Assembly: GCA_905235355.1 (NCBI GenBank) | Contig: CAJOLM010000001.1 | Coordinates: 1 to 38,051, forward strand | Length of the DNA: 38,051 nt | Reading direction: 5' to 3' | Source of the DNA: an uncultured Elusimicrobiales bacterium | GTDB lineage: Bacteria; Elusimicrobiota; Elusimicrobia; Elusimicrobiales; Elusimicrobiaceae | Part shown: one piece after another, positions 1 through 7,505 of the stretch | Layout: every line of letters begins with the position of its first letter | Numbering within the stretch: the stretch's first letter is position 1 | Notes under the pieces: generated by a model | Seen by the model: the letters and a program-made list of their open reading frames with translations, nothing else | Told to the model about the DNA's origin: nothing | Databases searched by the model: none | Position numbers and translations under genes: made by a program

Positions 1-153
1 CTTTTGATATTGCGGCAGTGCAATGGCAGATAAGATACCGATAATTAAAACGACGACTAATAGTTCAATGAGCGTAAAGGCACCAGGACGTGTCGTCCTG
101 AGGTGTTTCTGATCAGGACCTCGTTGTTTGTAAGCGGGTGAGGCCCTGAACAA
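1..153 (-). CDS. type IV pilin-like protein, N-terminal part (cut by window edge)
   Basis: The minus strand reads GAFTLIELLVVVLIIGIL and continues to ALPQYQK at the window edge. This is the classic type IV prepilin start: a processing site before Phe, Glu at mature position 5 and a hydrophobic helix that anchors in the membrane and packs in the pilus core. The rest of the gene lies outside the window. There is no ATG in frame. Reading back, the frame runs through repeat element A and meets stops near 172-177, so the only start I can find is a TTG at 153 with a weak AAAGG just before it. That gives an unusual leader of about 25 residues made almost wholly from the repeat. Alternatively this copy may be damaged by the repeat insertion and not translated. 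The pilin call is firm; the start is not. Confidence 0.72.
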   Translation of the reverse strand, partial: MFRASPAYKQRGPDQKHLRTTRPGAFTLIELLVVVLIIGILSAIALPQYQK

Positions 154-171
154 AGACCTTTCAGGGCGACA
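91..171 (-). repeat. palindromic cloverleaf element, copy A
   Basis: Four stems lie end to end with no unpaired bases between them. TGTCG (91-95) pairs with CGACA (167-171). TCCTGA (96-101) pairs with TCAGGA (113-118). CCTC (119-122) pairs with GAGG (140-143). CCCTGA (144-149) pairs with TCAGGG (161-166). The middle loop holds AAGCGG on this strand, CCGCTT on the other. Read on the minus strand it aligns along its full length with copy D near 30.45 kb. It overlaps the reading frame that leads into the pilin at 1-153. Confidence 0.85.
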
Positions 172-182
172 TCATTAACAAA

Positions 183-286
183 TGTCGTCATCCCCGAGGG
201 GCTGGCGGCCCGCAGGGTTCGGGGACCTCATCCGCTTTCATTTTAAATAAGACTGAGATTCCCGATTACAAATTTCGGGAATGGTT
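183..286 (+). repeat. palindromic cloverleaf element, copy B
   Basis: Same plan as copy A but in the opposite orientation. Hairpin one is TCCCCGA (191-197) with TCGGGGA (219-225). The middle stem is CTCA (227-230) with TGAG (254-257), and its loop starts TCCGCTTT. Hairpin two is ATTCCCGA (258-265) with TCGGGAAT (275-282). The 5' flank TGTCGTCA is still present, but the 3' flank GGTT no longer pairs with it, so the outer stem has decayed. It lies between the stop codon of the pilin-like gene at 313-1584 and copy A. Confidence 0.8.
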
Positions 287-312
287 AAGACAAATGTGAC
301 ACACATCCGGCC

Positions 313-1584
313 TTACCACCACTCAGCAAAAATCCCATCACAGGGTATCGCGTCGCTGACCGTTCCTTTTGAACCGTTACAGACCATTTGAAACCTACAA
401 AAAAAATTACTATTTTCTCCAGTTTCCCCATTGTGTGTATAACTTACTTGATAAAGAGAAAAACCACATGGCTCACCGCCGCCGCCACCGCCGCCGCCAC
501 CGCCACCAGTGCTGCCACCAGCGTATCCGCCGGCTCCACCACCAGTGCTGCCACCAGCGTATCCGCCGCCTGCACCACCGGTGCGGCCACCACTTGACGG
601 CGGCGGACAACTAATGGCAACCCAATGACAAGACGAGTCACACCTCTGGCCCAAATCAACTTGTATGCTTTCATACCCGGCATCTGCCAGAAGCTGAGCC
701 AGTGGACTAGAAGCTTCATCATCTGTTTTGAACTGAGCCCACTGCGTCCCAGCATTTATCGAACAAATATTACCTCCGCTGGATTGGAATGTACCCGGTT
801 CGCAGACGTTTCCCTTTACAAGACACTCTCCGTCACTTACTTTAATCCATTTACCTGTCAACTCATTACATTCATATATGGGAATTTGTCTTCCAAGATT
901 ACAAGGTCCACAAGGAACCTCTTCCGCATGATTTGGTCCCTTACATCTAGTCTCTCCTTCTTCGGTCTTATCTTCGCACGTTTCGCCTGTCCATGTCTGT
1001 GTATCAGTACAACATTTTTCCTGATTTGCATTAGTTGCACAGTCTTCTTCATCCGGATCACTCGGATCATCCGGATCACTCGGATCATCTGGATCACTCG
1101 GATCATCTGGATCACTCGGATCATCTGGATCATCTAGCTCTTCGGACTCTTCATCGGCTGCGCACTCATCATATATTGTTCCCGTCGAGCAAGCAGGGTA
1201 CTTTCTATTTAATTTGTCACAAAATTCCCCTTCGCAACAAACTTGTCCGCTCTTATAAGAAGGCATAGCCAGTTTATATTTATAGTCTTTGCTCTTGCGG
1301 GTGGCCTCTACGCCGGTGTCACTTAATGTATACTGGTAGTTGGCACTTCGACCCGCTTCTGCCAGTACAGGTAAATTTGCCCGATCGCTTAAGTACTTTT
1401 TACCCGCGATACAGCGTCGTTCTTGCTCGGTACGTACCGCCGCCAACATTTGTTCGGCTTCGGTAGTTTTACGCGTTTCCAATACGCGCGTAAATTTCGG
1501 CACGGACACTGCCGTCAAAGCAGCTAATACTATGACCACTATTAGCAGCTCTGCCAATGTAAACGCTTTCCGTTTATATGTCAT
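313..1584 (-). CDS. large cysteine-rich pilin-like protein with Asp-Pro and Gly-rich repeats
   Basis: The product is 423 residues. It starts MTYKRKAFTLAELLIVVIVL, a prepilin leader of 7 residues with likely cleavage at A|F, Glu5 and a hydrophobic helix, so it should enter the type IV pilus or a pseudopilus. The start at 1584 is chosen over an upstream TTG because GGAG lies 6 bases before it. After a pilin-like head of about 150 residues comes an acidic Asp-Pro-Ser repeat, then a region with many cysteines (several CC and CxxC pairs), then a Gly-Tyr-Ala-Ser-Thr repeat with a run of 11 glycines, and a final Cys-bearing segment ending EWW. Major pilins are about 150-200 residues, so this is a large minor or tip-type pilin; adhesion is an inference. 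A promoter is visible upstream. Both tandem repeats could change length. Confidence 0.8.
   Translation of the reverse strand: MTYKRKAFTLAELLIVVIVLAALTAVSVPKFTRVLETRKTTEAEQMLAAVRTEQERRCIAGKKYLSDRANLPVLAEAGRSANYQYTLSDTGVEATRKSKDYKYKLAMPSYKSGQVCCEGEFCDKLNRKYPACSTGTIYDECAADEESEELDDPDDPSDPDDPSDPDDPSDPDDPSDPDEEDCATNANQEKCCTDTQTWTGETCEDKTEEGETRCKGPNHAEEVPCGPCNLGRQIPIYECNELTGKWIKVSDGECLVKGNVCEPGTFQSSGGNICSINAGTQWAQFKTDDEASSPLAQLLADAGYESIQVDLGQRCDSSCHWVAISCPPPSSGGRTGGAGGGYAGGSTGGGAGGYAGGSTGGGGGGGGGGGEPCGFSLYQVSYTHNGETGENSNFFCRFQMVCNGSKGTVSDAIPCDGIFAEWW
475..590 (-). repeat. 36-base tandem repeat and GGN run coding for Gly-rich tail
   Basis: A 36-base unit starts at 503 and again at 539 (CCACCAGTGCTGCCACCAGC is shared), coding on the minus strand for repeats of GGYAGGSTGG type. 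It is flanked by a run of CCG/CCA triplets (475-505) that encodes 11 consecutive glycines. The units remain in frame, so slippage would change tail length without ending the protein. Confidence 0.8.
1055..1126 (-). repeat. four 18-base tandem repeats coding for Ser-Asp-Pro-Asp-Asp-Pro
   Basis: The unit GGATCACTCGGATCATCT occurs four times (1055, 1073, 1091, 1109) with one base difference in the first copy, plus a partial unit after. It encodes an acidic, proline-spaced rod between the pilin head and the Cys-rich part. Near-identity at the DNA level suggests recent expansion and likely length variation between strains. Confidence 0.9.
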
Positions 1585-1648
1585 AAATTTCTCCTTAACA
1601 TGAGTACACAAAAAACTACAACACAGCCAGACAGACTACGTTCTTTAT

Positions 1649-1677
1649 AGTTTACTAGAAAAATATAGATTCGTCAA
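1649..1677 (-). promoter_or_regulatory. sigma70-type promoter for the pilin-like gene at 313-1584
   Basis: On the minus strand TTGACG (1677-1672) is followed after 17 bases by TAAACT (1654-1649). The start codon is about 65 bases downstream of the -10 box. Divergent from the TerC-family gene. Confidence 0.5.
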
Positions 1678-1742
1678 GAGGCAATTTTTATTTTTCCCCC
1701 TCATAACTGCTATAATAAAGTATCTTCAGATTGGGGGACCAT

Positions 1743-2681
1743 ATGGAAGCAGTCAGCACCAGCGTATCAATTGCTCTATGGATAGCCTTTTGGGTAGTAG
1801 TAGGCGTGGCTTTATTTGTGGATTTAGCCGTGTTAAACAAACATCATGGGCACGTCTCTATTAAAGAAGCTGCCGTGATGGTGTGTGCCTGGGTATCGCT
1901 GGCACTTCTGTTTGGCGGAGCCATTTGGCTGTTTGAAGGGCCGCAGCACGCGCTGGAATTTTACACCGGATATGTCTTGGAATATTCTTTATCCATAGAC
2001 AATATGTTCGTGTTCATTATGATATTTAGCTATTTTACCGTGCCGCCTGCTTTGCAACCCAAAGTGCTGCTTTGGGGCATTTTGGGCGCGGTAGCCATGC
2101 GCTTTATCTTTATCTTTTTAGGCGTGCAGCTGATTTCCGCTTTTGCGTGGATGATTTATGTGTTTGGCGCGCTGCTGATTTTTACCGCGGCTAAAATGCT
2201 GCTGCAAAAAGACGACGAGCAAATGGACCCGGGCAACTCTTGGGTGCTGCGTATTTTTAAAAAAATTATGCCCATTAAAACCGACTATCACGGAGAAAAT
2301 TTCTTTATCCAAGAAGCAGGCAAATGGTTTGCCACGCCGCTGTTTGCCGCGCTACTGGTAATTGAAATGTCGGACGTTATTTTTGCCGTGGACTCTATCC
2401 CGGCGGTACTGGGCATTACGCGCGATACATTTTTAGTATATTCCTCTAATATCTTTGCCATTATTGGGCTGCGCTCTTTATACTTTTTGCTGTCCGGCAT
2501 GGCAGGCAAATCCCCCTATCTCAAATACGGCATTTCCGTGATTTTATTTTTTGTGGGGGTTAAAATGCTGCTTTCGCATGCGGTTAAAATCCCGGTACCG
2601 CTGTCGCTGGGTATTATTGTATGTATCTTGGCTTTGTCCATAGCAGCCAGTAAGTTATTTCCCCCTAAAACAGCTAACTAA
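1743..2681 (+). CDS. TerC family integral membrane protein
   Basis: This 312-residue protein has about 8-9 hydrophobic segments and the two TerC signature regions with acidic residues inside the membrane: EYSLSIDNMFVF early on and MSDVIFAVDSIPAV in the second half. TerC/Alx proteins are linked to manganese export and metal loading of exported proteins, and in some bacteria to tellurite resistance. I start at ATG 1743 because GGGGGA ends 4 bases before it; an in-frame TTG at 1731 would add four residues but has no ribosome site. A TATAAT at 1711-1716 would give a very short leader; its -35 is poor. There is no room for a manganese riboswitch upstream. No tellurite genes are nearby, so a metal-homeostasis role is more likely than resistance. 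Confidence 0.88.
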   Translation: MEAVSTSVSIALWIAFWVVVGVALFVDLAVLNKHHGHVSIKEAAVMVCAWVSLALLFGGAIWLFEGPQHALEFYTGYVLEYSLSIDNMFVFIMIFSYFTVPPALQPKVLLWGILGAVAMRFIFIFLGVQLISAFAWMIYVFGALLIFTAAKMLLQKDDEQMDPGNSWVLRIFKKIMPIKTDYHGENFFIQEAGKWFATPLFAALLVIEMSDVIFAVDSIPAVLGITRDTFLVYSSNIFAIIGLRSLYFLLSGMAGKSPYLKYGISVILFFVGVKMLLSHAVKIPVPLSLGIIVCILALSIAASKLFPPKTAN

Positions 2682-2710
2682 TGGACAAAAGCGTTTCAAT
2701 TTACTACAAT
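2682..2710 (+). promoter_or_regulatory. likely promoter for rpmB
   Basis: TGGACA (2682-2687) and TACAAT (2705-2710) are spaced by 17 bases and lie directly after the TerC stop codon. The start of rpmB is about 38 bases past the -10 box. Confidence 0.5.
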
Positions 2711-2748
2711 ATATACAGACAATTTAATTTACTATAAGGAAGGAATTT

Positions 2749-2943
2749 ATGGCGTATAAATGTGCTATTTGTGGCAAAGGCCCCGTATCCGGCGGTTCTT
2801 ACAGCCACTCTAACTTAAGAACGAAACGCACCTTCAGCCCCAATCTGCAAAAGCAGAAAGTGGTATTAGAAGGCAAAACCCAGACAGCTTATGTGTGCAC
2901 CAATTGCATTAAGAGCGGTCTGGCCAAAAGACCGGCCAAATAA
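2749..2943 (+). CDS. rpmB: 50S ribosomal protein L28
   Basis: A 64-residue basic protein, the usual size for L28. It begins MAYKCAICGKGP and carries GGSYSHSNLRTKRTFSPNLQ, the conserved L28 core. It keeps both cysteine pairs (CAIC at 5-8, CTNC near 50-53), so it is the zinc-binding (C+) form rather than the C- form made under zinc shortage. A strong AAGGAAGG precedes the ATG. It stands alone with its own promoter and terminator. Confidence 0.95.
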   Translation: MAYKCAICGKGPVSGGSYSHSNLRTKRTFSPNLQKQKVVLEGKTQTAYVCTNCIKSGLAKRPAK

Positions 2944-2979
2944 GTCCGGCCTAAAAGCAGTTTTTGTTTAAAACCGTCA

Positions 2980-3012
2980 GCCCGCGAGGTCGTCCTGCGC
3001 GGGCTTTTCTTT
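2980..3012 (+). terminator. rho-independent terminator between rpmB and bamA
   Basis: GCCCGCG (2980-2986) pairs with CGCGGGC (2998-3004), loop of 11 bases, followed by TTTTCTTT. Only about 20 bases separate the T-run from the bamA start codon. Confidence 0.85.
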
Positions 3013-3031
3013 AATCGGGTAAAAAACGAGT

Positions 3032-5392
3032 ATGATTTCTAAAAAATGGGCTGTTTTGGGGGTACTGTTACTGCCATTGGCGCTGCCTGCGCAGGACGCA
3101 ACCGAGGATATTGATCCGAACGGACCGTGGATGATTTGTGACATTGCGGTCGACGGACTGAAGAATATCCGCAAGGGCACCGTTACCAAAGCCGCCCACA
3201 GTAAAAAAGGCCAGCTGTACGAACGCTTTTCCATCAATGAAGACGTGCGCGATATTTCCGCACTGGGCAATTTTGACAGTGTGCAAATTGATATTTCCCG
3301 CAGCAAAGGCACCCGCAAAGACGATCTGGGCCAGGCCTATCCCTGCCACCGCATTACCTATATTGTAGAAGAAAAACCGATTTTTGACCGCATCACCTAT
3401 GAAGGCCGCAAAAAACTGGGCAAAAACGCCATTACTTCGGCTATGACCCTCAAGCTTAAAGACCCGTTTAACGAAGCCAAACTGGTGGGCGATTTAGACC
3501 GCATCAAAGCCAAATATGCCGAAAAGGGTTACGTGAGTGCGCAAATCAATTATGAGTTAACTACCGACGAGCAATTAAAAACCGTCACTGTGCATTTCAT
3601 CATTGATGAGGGGCCGCGCGTGCGGGTATCTGCCGTGAATTTAAATGGTGTTACCGCCGAAAGTCCGCTACCTGCTGAAAAAATTATTAAGAAAGCTTCC
3701 AACCGTCCGGGTAAAGTTTTTAAGCCCCAAAACTTGCAGCGCGATTGGGTAAAAATGATGCTTTATGGACGCAACAAAGGCTATGCTGAATTTAACCTCT
3801 CTGAGCCGCAAGTAGATTTAAATGAAGAAAAAACAGAAGTGGCGCTGTCTTACAATTTAACCGAAGGGCCGAAGGTAGATTTTGGCGATATTTCTTTTGA
3901 AGGAAACAATGTTTTCACGCCGGACGAATTGAAAAAATATGTTTATGCGCGCCCCGGTCACTTATACAACCAAAAAGATTTTGACGATACCGTTTCTGCT
4001 ATCCAGCAGCAATACGCCAATAAGGGTTATTTGCAAGCACGCGTCATTCCGCAAACCACCATTTCCGACGGGCGATTGGACATTAATTACGATATTGCGG
4101 AAGGCCACGTTTTTTACATTGACCACATAGATGTGACCGGTTATGAGAACACCAAAAAATATGTTTTCACGCGTGAAATTTCTATCAAACCCGGCGACTT
4201 GTATGACGCCGCCAAAATACAACGCAGCCAAACGCGCATTTTAAATTTGGGCTTTATTAATGATGTGCAAATTGACATACAGCCCACCGCCGACCCGAAT
4301 AAAGTGGACCTGGATTTCAATGTAGTAGAAGGCCGCCCGGGCATGTTTACCGCCGGGGTAGCTATGAGTTCTATGGATGGTTTGTACGGCGAAATATCCA
4401 TCAATCACCTCAATTTATTTGGACGTGCCCAACGCTTGTCCTTGCGCACTTTGTTCGGTAAAGAAATTTTGGACTACACAGTATCGTGGTCCACCCCGTG
4501 GATTTATGACAAGCCGACCTCGCTGGGCATAGATGTATTTAATACCCGCCGCTACCGTTCCTTCTCTACCGAAAACCAAGCATATACGGAAAAACGCATC
4601 GGTGGGCGCATCCGCTTAGGCCCCCGTTTTAACGACGATATTTATCAGTTGAGTCTGAGCTACTCCTTTGAAAATATTGATATTTACGATATTGATGCCC
4701 GCTTCCGCGAGCCGCGCTCCAAACCCGGTGACCCCAGTTATATTGCCAAGGGAGACACCAATATGTCTATGTTTGGTGTAGATTTTGCCGTAGACACACG
4801 TGACAATATGTGGGATCCCACCAGCGGTTGGCGTAACTCTATCGGTGCGTCCATTGCCGGCGGCCCGATTGGAGCAGATTTAGATTTGTGGTATTTAAAT
4901 GCCCGCTCCGTTTTCAATTACACCGTACTTAATATCGGCGGCAATTATCCGATTGTATTTGTACTCTCTAACAAAATAGGCTCTGTACGCTCCTATGGTC
5001 GCACAAACGAAGTACCCCCCTATGAAAAATTCTTCTTAGGTGGAGCCGATACCGTCCGCGGATATGAGCGCGCTGGAGAAGTGGGCCCCTTATATGGCGG
5101 CACCACTTATTATGTCATGAATGCGGAACTACGCTTCCCATTAGCGCGTGAAGGCCGGCGCACGATGGCGCAGTTTGCGTTATTCTTTGATGTGGGTAAC
5201 TCCTGGAATCACGCCAGTGATTTAGACTTTTCTTTAGGACCGGACGAAAATCAATTTAAAGCAGGTGTGGGCGCAGGGTTGCGCTTTACCACCCCCTCTC
5301 TGCCTATCCGTATTGACTGGGGTTATGGCTTAAATCATAAGAGCAACGAGGACCGCTCCCACTTCTACTTCAATATTTCTAATATGATGTAA
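3032..5392 (+). CDS. bamA: outer membrane protein assembly factor BamA
   Basis: 786 residues, the usual BamA length. An N-terminal signal peptide (cut near LPA|QDA) is followed by about 400 residues that read as five POTRA repeats (for example the GPRVRVSAVNLNG and GPKVDFGDISFEG repeat starts), then a C-terminal 16-strand barrel. The VRGY motif of loop 6 is at residues 675-678 (ADTVRGYERAGE), diagnostic for the Omp85 family. BamA inserts beta-barrel proteins into the outer membrane. It heads an operon with skp and the lpx genes, an order common in diderms. The ribosome site is weak (ACGAG). A terminator sits just upstream, so its transcription must come by read-through or from inside rpmB. 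Confidence 0.96.
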   Translation: MISKKWAVLGVLLLPLALPAQDATEDIDPNGPWMICDIAVDGLKNIRKGTVTKAAHSKKGQLYERFSINEDVRDISALGNFDSVQIDISRSKGTRKDDLGQAYPCHRITYIVEEKPIFDRITYEGRKKLGKNAITSAMTLKLKDPFNEAKLVGDLDRIKAKYAEKGYVSAQINYELTTDEQLKTVTVHFIIDEGPRVRVSAVNLNGVTAESPLPAEKIIKKASNRPGKVFKPQNLQRDWVKMMLYGRNKGYAEFNLSEPQVDLNEEKTEVALSYNLTEGPKVDFGDISFEGNNVFTPDELKKYVYARPGHLYNQKDFDDTVSAIQQQYANKGYLQARVIPQTTISDGRLDINYDIAEGHVFYIDHIDVTGYENTKKYVFTREISIKPGDLYDAAKIQRSQTRILNLGFINDVQIDIQPTADPNKVDLDFNVVEGRPGMFTAGVAMSSMDGLYGEISINHLNLFGRAQRLSLRTLFGKEILDYTVSWSTPWIYDKPTSLGIDVFNTRRYRSFSTENQAYTEKRIGGRIRLGPRFNDDIYQLSLSYSFENIDIYDIDARFREPRSKPGDPSYIAKGDTNMSMFGVDFAVDTRDNMWDPTSGWRNSIGASIAGGPIGADLDLWYLNARSVFNYTVLNIGGNYPIVFVLSNKIGSVRSYGRTNEVPPYEKFFLGGADTVRGYERAGEVGPLYGGTTYYVMNAELRFPLAREGRRTMAQFALFFDVGNSWNHASDLDFSLGPDENQFKAGVGAGLRFTTPSLPIRIDWGYGLNHKSNEDRSHFYFNISNMM

Positions 5393-5400
5393 GGACGCGT

Positions 5401-6465
5401 ATGCGTAAATTACTGGGGATTTGTTTCTGTTGTATGTTTGCGGTTTTGCCGGTGGCTGGGCAAGAAGCCATCAGCGACTTGACGCCGCAGGAACTCGCTG
5501 TCATTGAAAACATCAAGGCCCAAAACCGCACGCCGGAAGAAATCACCCAAGCAACTTCTACACCACCGGCTCCGCCGGAAAGCCCCATGCAAGCACCCCC
5601 GCATGCAGTAAGCCCTGACGCAGCCGATCATGATATCCAGCTTTCCGAACAGGCCAAACAACAAGCGTGGGATGAGCAAAAGCAACTCCAGGATCAAGAG
5701 CAAGCTGATTTGCAAGCCACCCTGCAAGCTGCGGAAGAAACCGTGCCCGTTGCGGCGGGTGCTAGCGCGCTGCCGAAAGAAGGCCCTGCTGAAACCGAAC
5801 AGGAAGAAACAGCAGATGCTTCTGCTTCCGGCAAATGCTTAACAGTGGCTTTTATTGATATTGATATCGCTTTTAATGAACACCCGCGCACCCAAGCCGT
5901 CAAAAAGCAAATTGATACTAAAATTAAATCTAAACAACGCGAAGTACAAAACGCACGTGATATTATTGCTGCCCTAGAAGCGGAAAATCAGCTGCTCTCT
6001 CGTCAACTTGCACAGTTAAAACCTTTTTATGAACGCATTGTGACCGACCAGCAGCTTCTGCCTAAAGTGCCGGAAAGCGCGGACTCGCTTGCGCTGGGAA
6101 ACACCTTAAACCGCTTACTTTTTTCCGGCTGCGAGGTATTATCTACTACGCCTATGGATACACCTTCCCGCCTAGATGATATCACAGAGCGTATTGGAGC
6201 GAACAAAAAAATCATTGCAGACCGCAGCTTTTTTATTGATAATTATAAGTATCAGACGCGCGAGGAAATTTTAAAATTGGAACAAGAAGAAGTAAAAGCT
6301 ATTTTGCAGGATATTTACGCAGAGATTAAAACATTCGCTAAAAAACGCAACATTGGCGCGATTGTACGCAAAGATGAAATCTTATACGGGCAGCAATCCG
6401 TCAATGTGACTAAAGATTTTGTAGACAGACTTAAAAAATCTAAGAAATACCGAAAGAAAAAATAA
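5401..6465 (+). CDS. skp: OmpH/Skp family periplasmic chaperone with long N-terminal extension
   Basis: 354 residues with a signal peptide (MRKLLGICFCCMFAVLPVAG). The family domain starts near residue 147 with CLTVAFIDIDIAFNEHP, the typical first strand of OmpH/Skp, followed by a long coiled coil rich in Lys, Glu and Gln and ending in a basic tail. Skp binds unfolded outer-membrane proteins in the periplasm and hands them to BamA, whose gene ends 8 bases upstream. Skp is usually about 160-190 residues; here an additional 120 residues rich in Ala, Gln, Glu and Pro separate the signal from the chaperone domain and look disordered or coiled. AAGGA precedes the start. The family assignment is good; the role of the extension is unknown. 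Confidence 0.8.
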   Translation: MRKLLGICFCCMFAVLPVAGQEAISDLTPQELAVIENIKAQNRTPEEITQATSTPPAPPESPMQAPPHAVSPDAADHDIQLSEQAKQQAWDEQKQLQDQEQADLQATLQAAEETVPVAAGASALPKEGPAETEQEETADASASGKCLTVAFIDIDIAFNEHPRTQAVKKQIDTKIKSKQREVQNARDIIAALEAENQLLSRQLAQLKPFYERIVTDQQLLPKVPESADSLALGNTLNRLLFSGCEVLSTTPMDTPSRLDDITERIGANKKIIADRSFFIDNYKYQTREEILKLEQEEVKAILQDIYAEIKTFAKKRNIGAIVRKDEILYGQQSVNVTKDFVDRLKKSKKYRKKK

Positions 6466-6478
6466 GACCGGAGGTATT

Positions 6479-7504
6479 ATGGAACTTACCTTAAAACAAG
6501 TAGCTCAAATTACTCACACCGAACTAGCCGGTGATGAAAATTTTGTCATCCGCCATATTTGCGATTTAGCCGCCCCACAGCCGGACGGCATTTGCTATTT
6601 AGTCAGCTTAGAAAAAGTAGCCGTGCCGCCGGGGTTTGTAACCGGCGCCGTGGTGCTGCCCAAAGCAGCCAAAGGCCAGCCGCTGCCGATTAAAACCAAT
6701 GTGTTATATGCAGATAATCCGGAGTGGGCATTTACGCTGCTCGTGCAATATTGGGATGCTCAAACCCCCAAACATACACCGGGCATTCACCCGACCGCTG
6801 TCATTAGCGCGTCTGCCAAATTGGGGGCCAATGTGTCCGTGGGCGCATACAGCGTGATTGAAGATGACGTAGTCATCGGCGATAATACGATTATTTTCCC
6901 GCAGGTATACATTGGTAAACGCACCCAAGTGGGAGAAAACTGTATCCTTTATCCGCAGGTCGTGGTGCGTGAAGATTGTATTTTAAAAAATCATGTCATT
7001 TTGCAGCCGGGAGCCAAAATCGGTAATGACGGCTTTGGCTTTGTTTTTCATGAGGGCCGCCACCACAAAATCCCGCAGATTGGTAATGTCATTTTAGAAG
7101 ATGATGTGGAAATCCAGGCCAACAGCTGTGTGGACCGCGCCAAGCTGGCTCATACGGTAGTTGGAGCTAACACTAAGGTAGACAACCTCGTCCAAATTGC
7201 GCATAATGTAAGAGTAGGGCAAAGTTGTATCATGTGCTCCCAGGTAGGGGTTGCCGGAACGACCACCATTGGCAACGGCGTAATTGCTGCCGGACAGGTG
7301 GGCATTATCGGGCACTTGCACATTGGCAACGGCGTGACCATGGCCGCCCAATCCGGTGTGACGTCTAATATCCCGGACGGGCAGACTTATTTCGGTTCTC
7401 CGGCGCGCCCGATGAAAGATATGTTGCGCGTGCTGGCGGTACAAAACAAATTGCCTGAAATTTATAAAGAATTAAAAGTCATCAGAAAAGGCTCAGAAAA
7501 ATAA
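6479..7504 (+). CDS. lpxD: UDP-3-O-acylglucosamine N-acyltransferase
   Basis: 341 residues, the normal LpxD length. The N-terminal part is the LpxD uridine-binding domain; from about residue 105 it becomes a left-handed parallel beta helix of hexapeptide repeats. The catalytic histidine is His242 in VQIAHNVRVG. The segment KIGNDGFGFV is typical of LpxD. It transfers the second 3-hydroxyacyl chain to the lipid A precursor in the cytoplasm. GGAGG sits 4 bases before the start. Third gene of the bamA operon. Confidence 0.96.
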   Translation: MELTLKQVAQITHTELAGDENFVIRHICDLAAPQPDGICYLVSLEKVAVPPGFVTGAVVLPKAAKGQPLPIKTNVLYADNPEWAFTLLVQYWDAQTPKHTPGIHPTAVISASAKLGANVSVGAYSVIEDDVVIGDNTIIFPQVYIGKRTQVGENCILYPQVVVREDCILKNHVILQPGAKIGNDGFGFVFHEGRHHKIPQIGNVILEDDVEIQANSCVDRAKLAHTVVGANTKVDNLVQIAHNVRVGQSCIMCSQVGVAGTTTIGNGVIAAGQVGIIGHLHIGNGVTMAAQSGVTSNIPDGQTYFGSPARPMKDMLRVLAVQNKLPEIYKELKVIRKGSEK

Positions 7505-7505
7505 T

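Noticed and set aside
91..171. Cloverleaf fold as a tRNA gene
   Set aside because: Stem lengths do not fit a tRNA (5-bp outer stem, no 7-bp acceptor), there is no TTCGANT loop and no anticodon arm of 5+7 form; related copies share the fold as a repeat family.
1055..1126. Short direct repeats resembling a CRISPR array
   Set aside because: The 18-base units are head to tail with no spacers, are coding and are not palindromic; no cas gene is near.
625..1137. Plus-strand open frame of 170 codons rich in Ile-Arg-Thr repeats
   Set aside because: It is the antisense shadow of the Asp-Pro repeat and Cys-rich part of the pilin-like gene; no ribosome site, and the repeat pattern only makes sense on the minus strand.
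1678..1742. Manganese (yybP-ykoY) riboswitch before the TerC-family gene
   Set aside because: The possible leader is only about 20-60 bases and has no matching stems.
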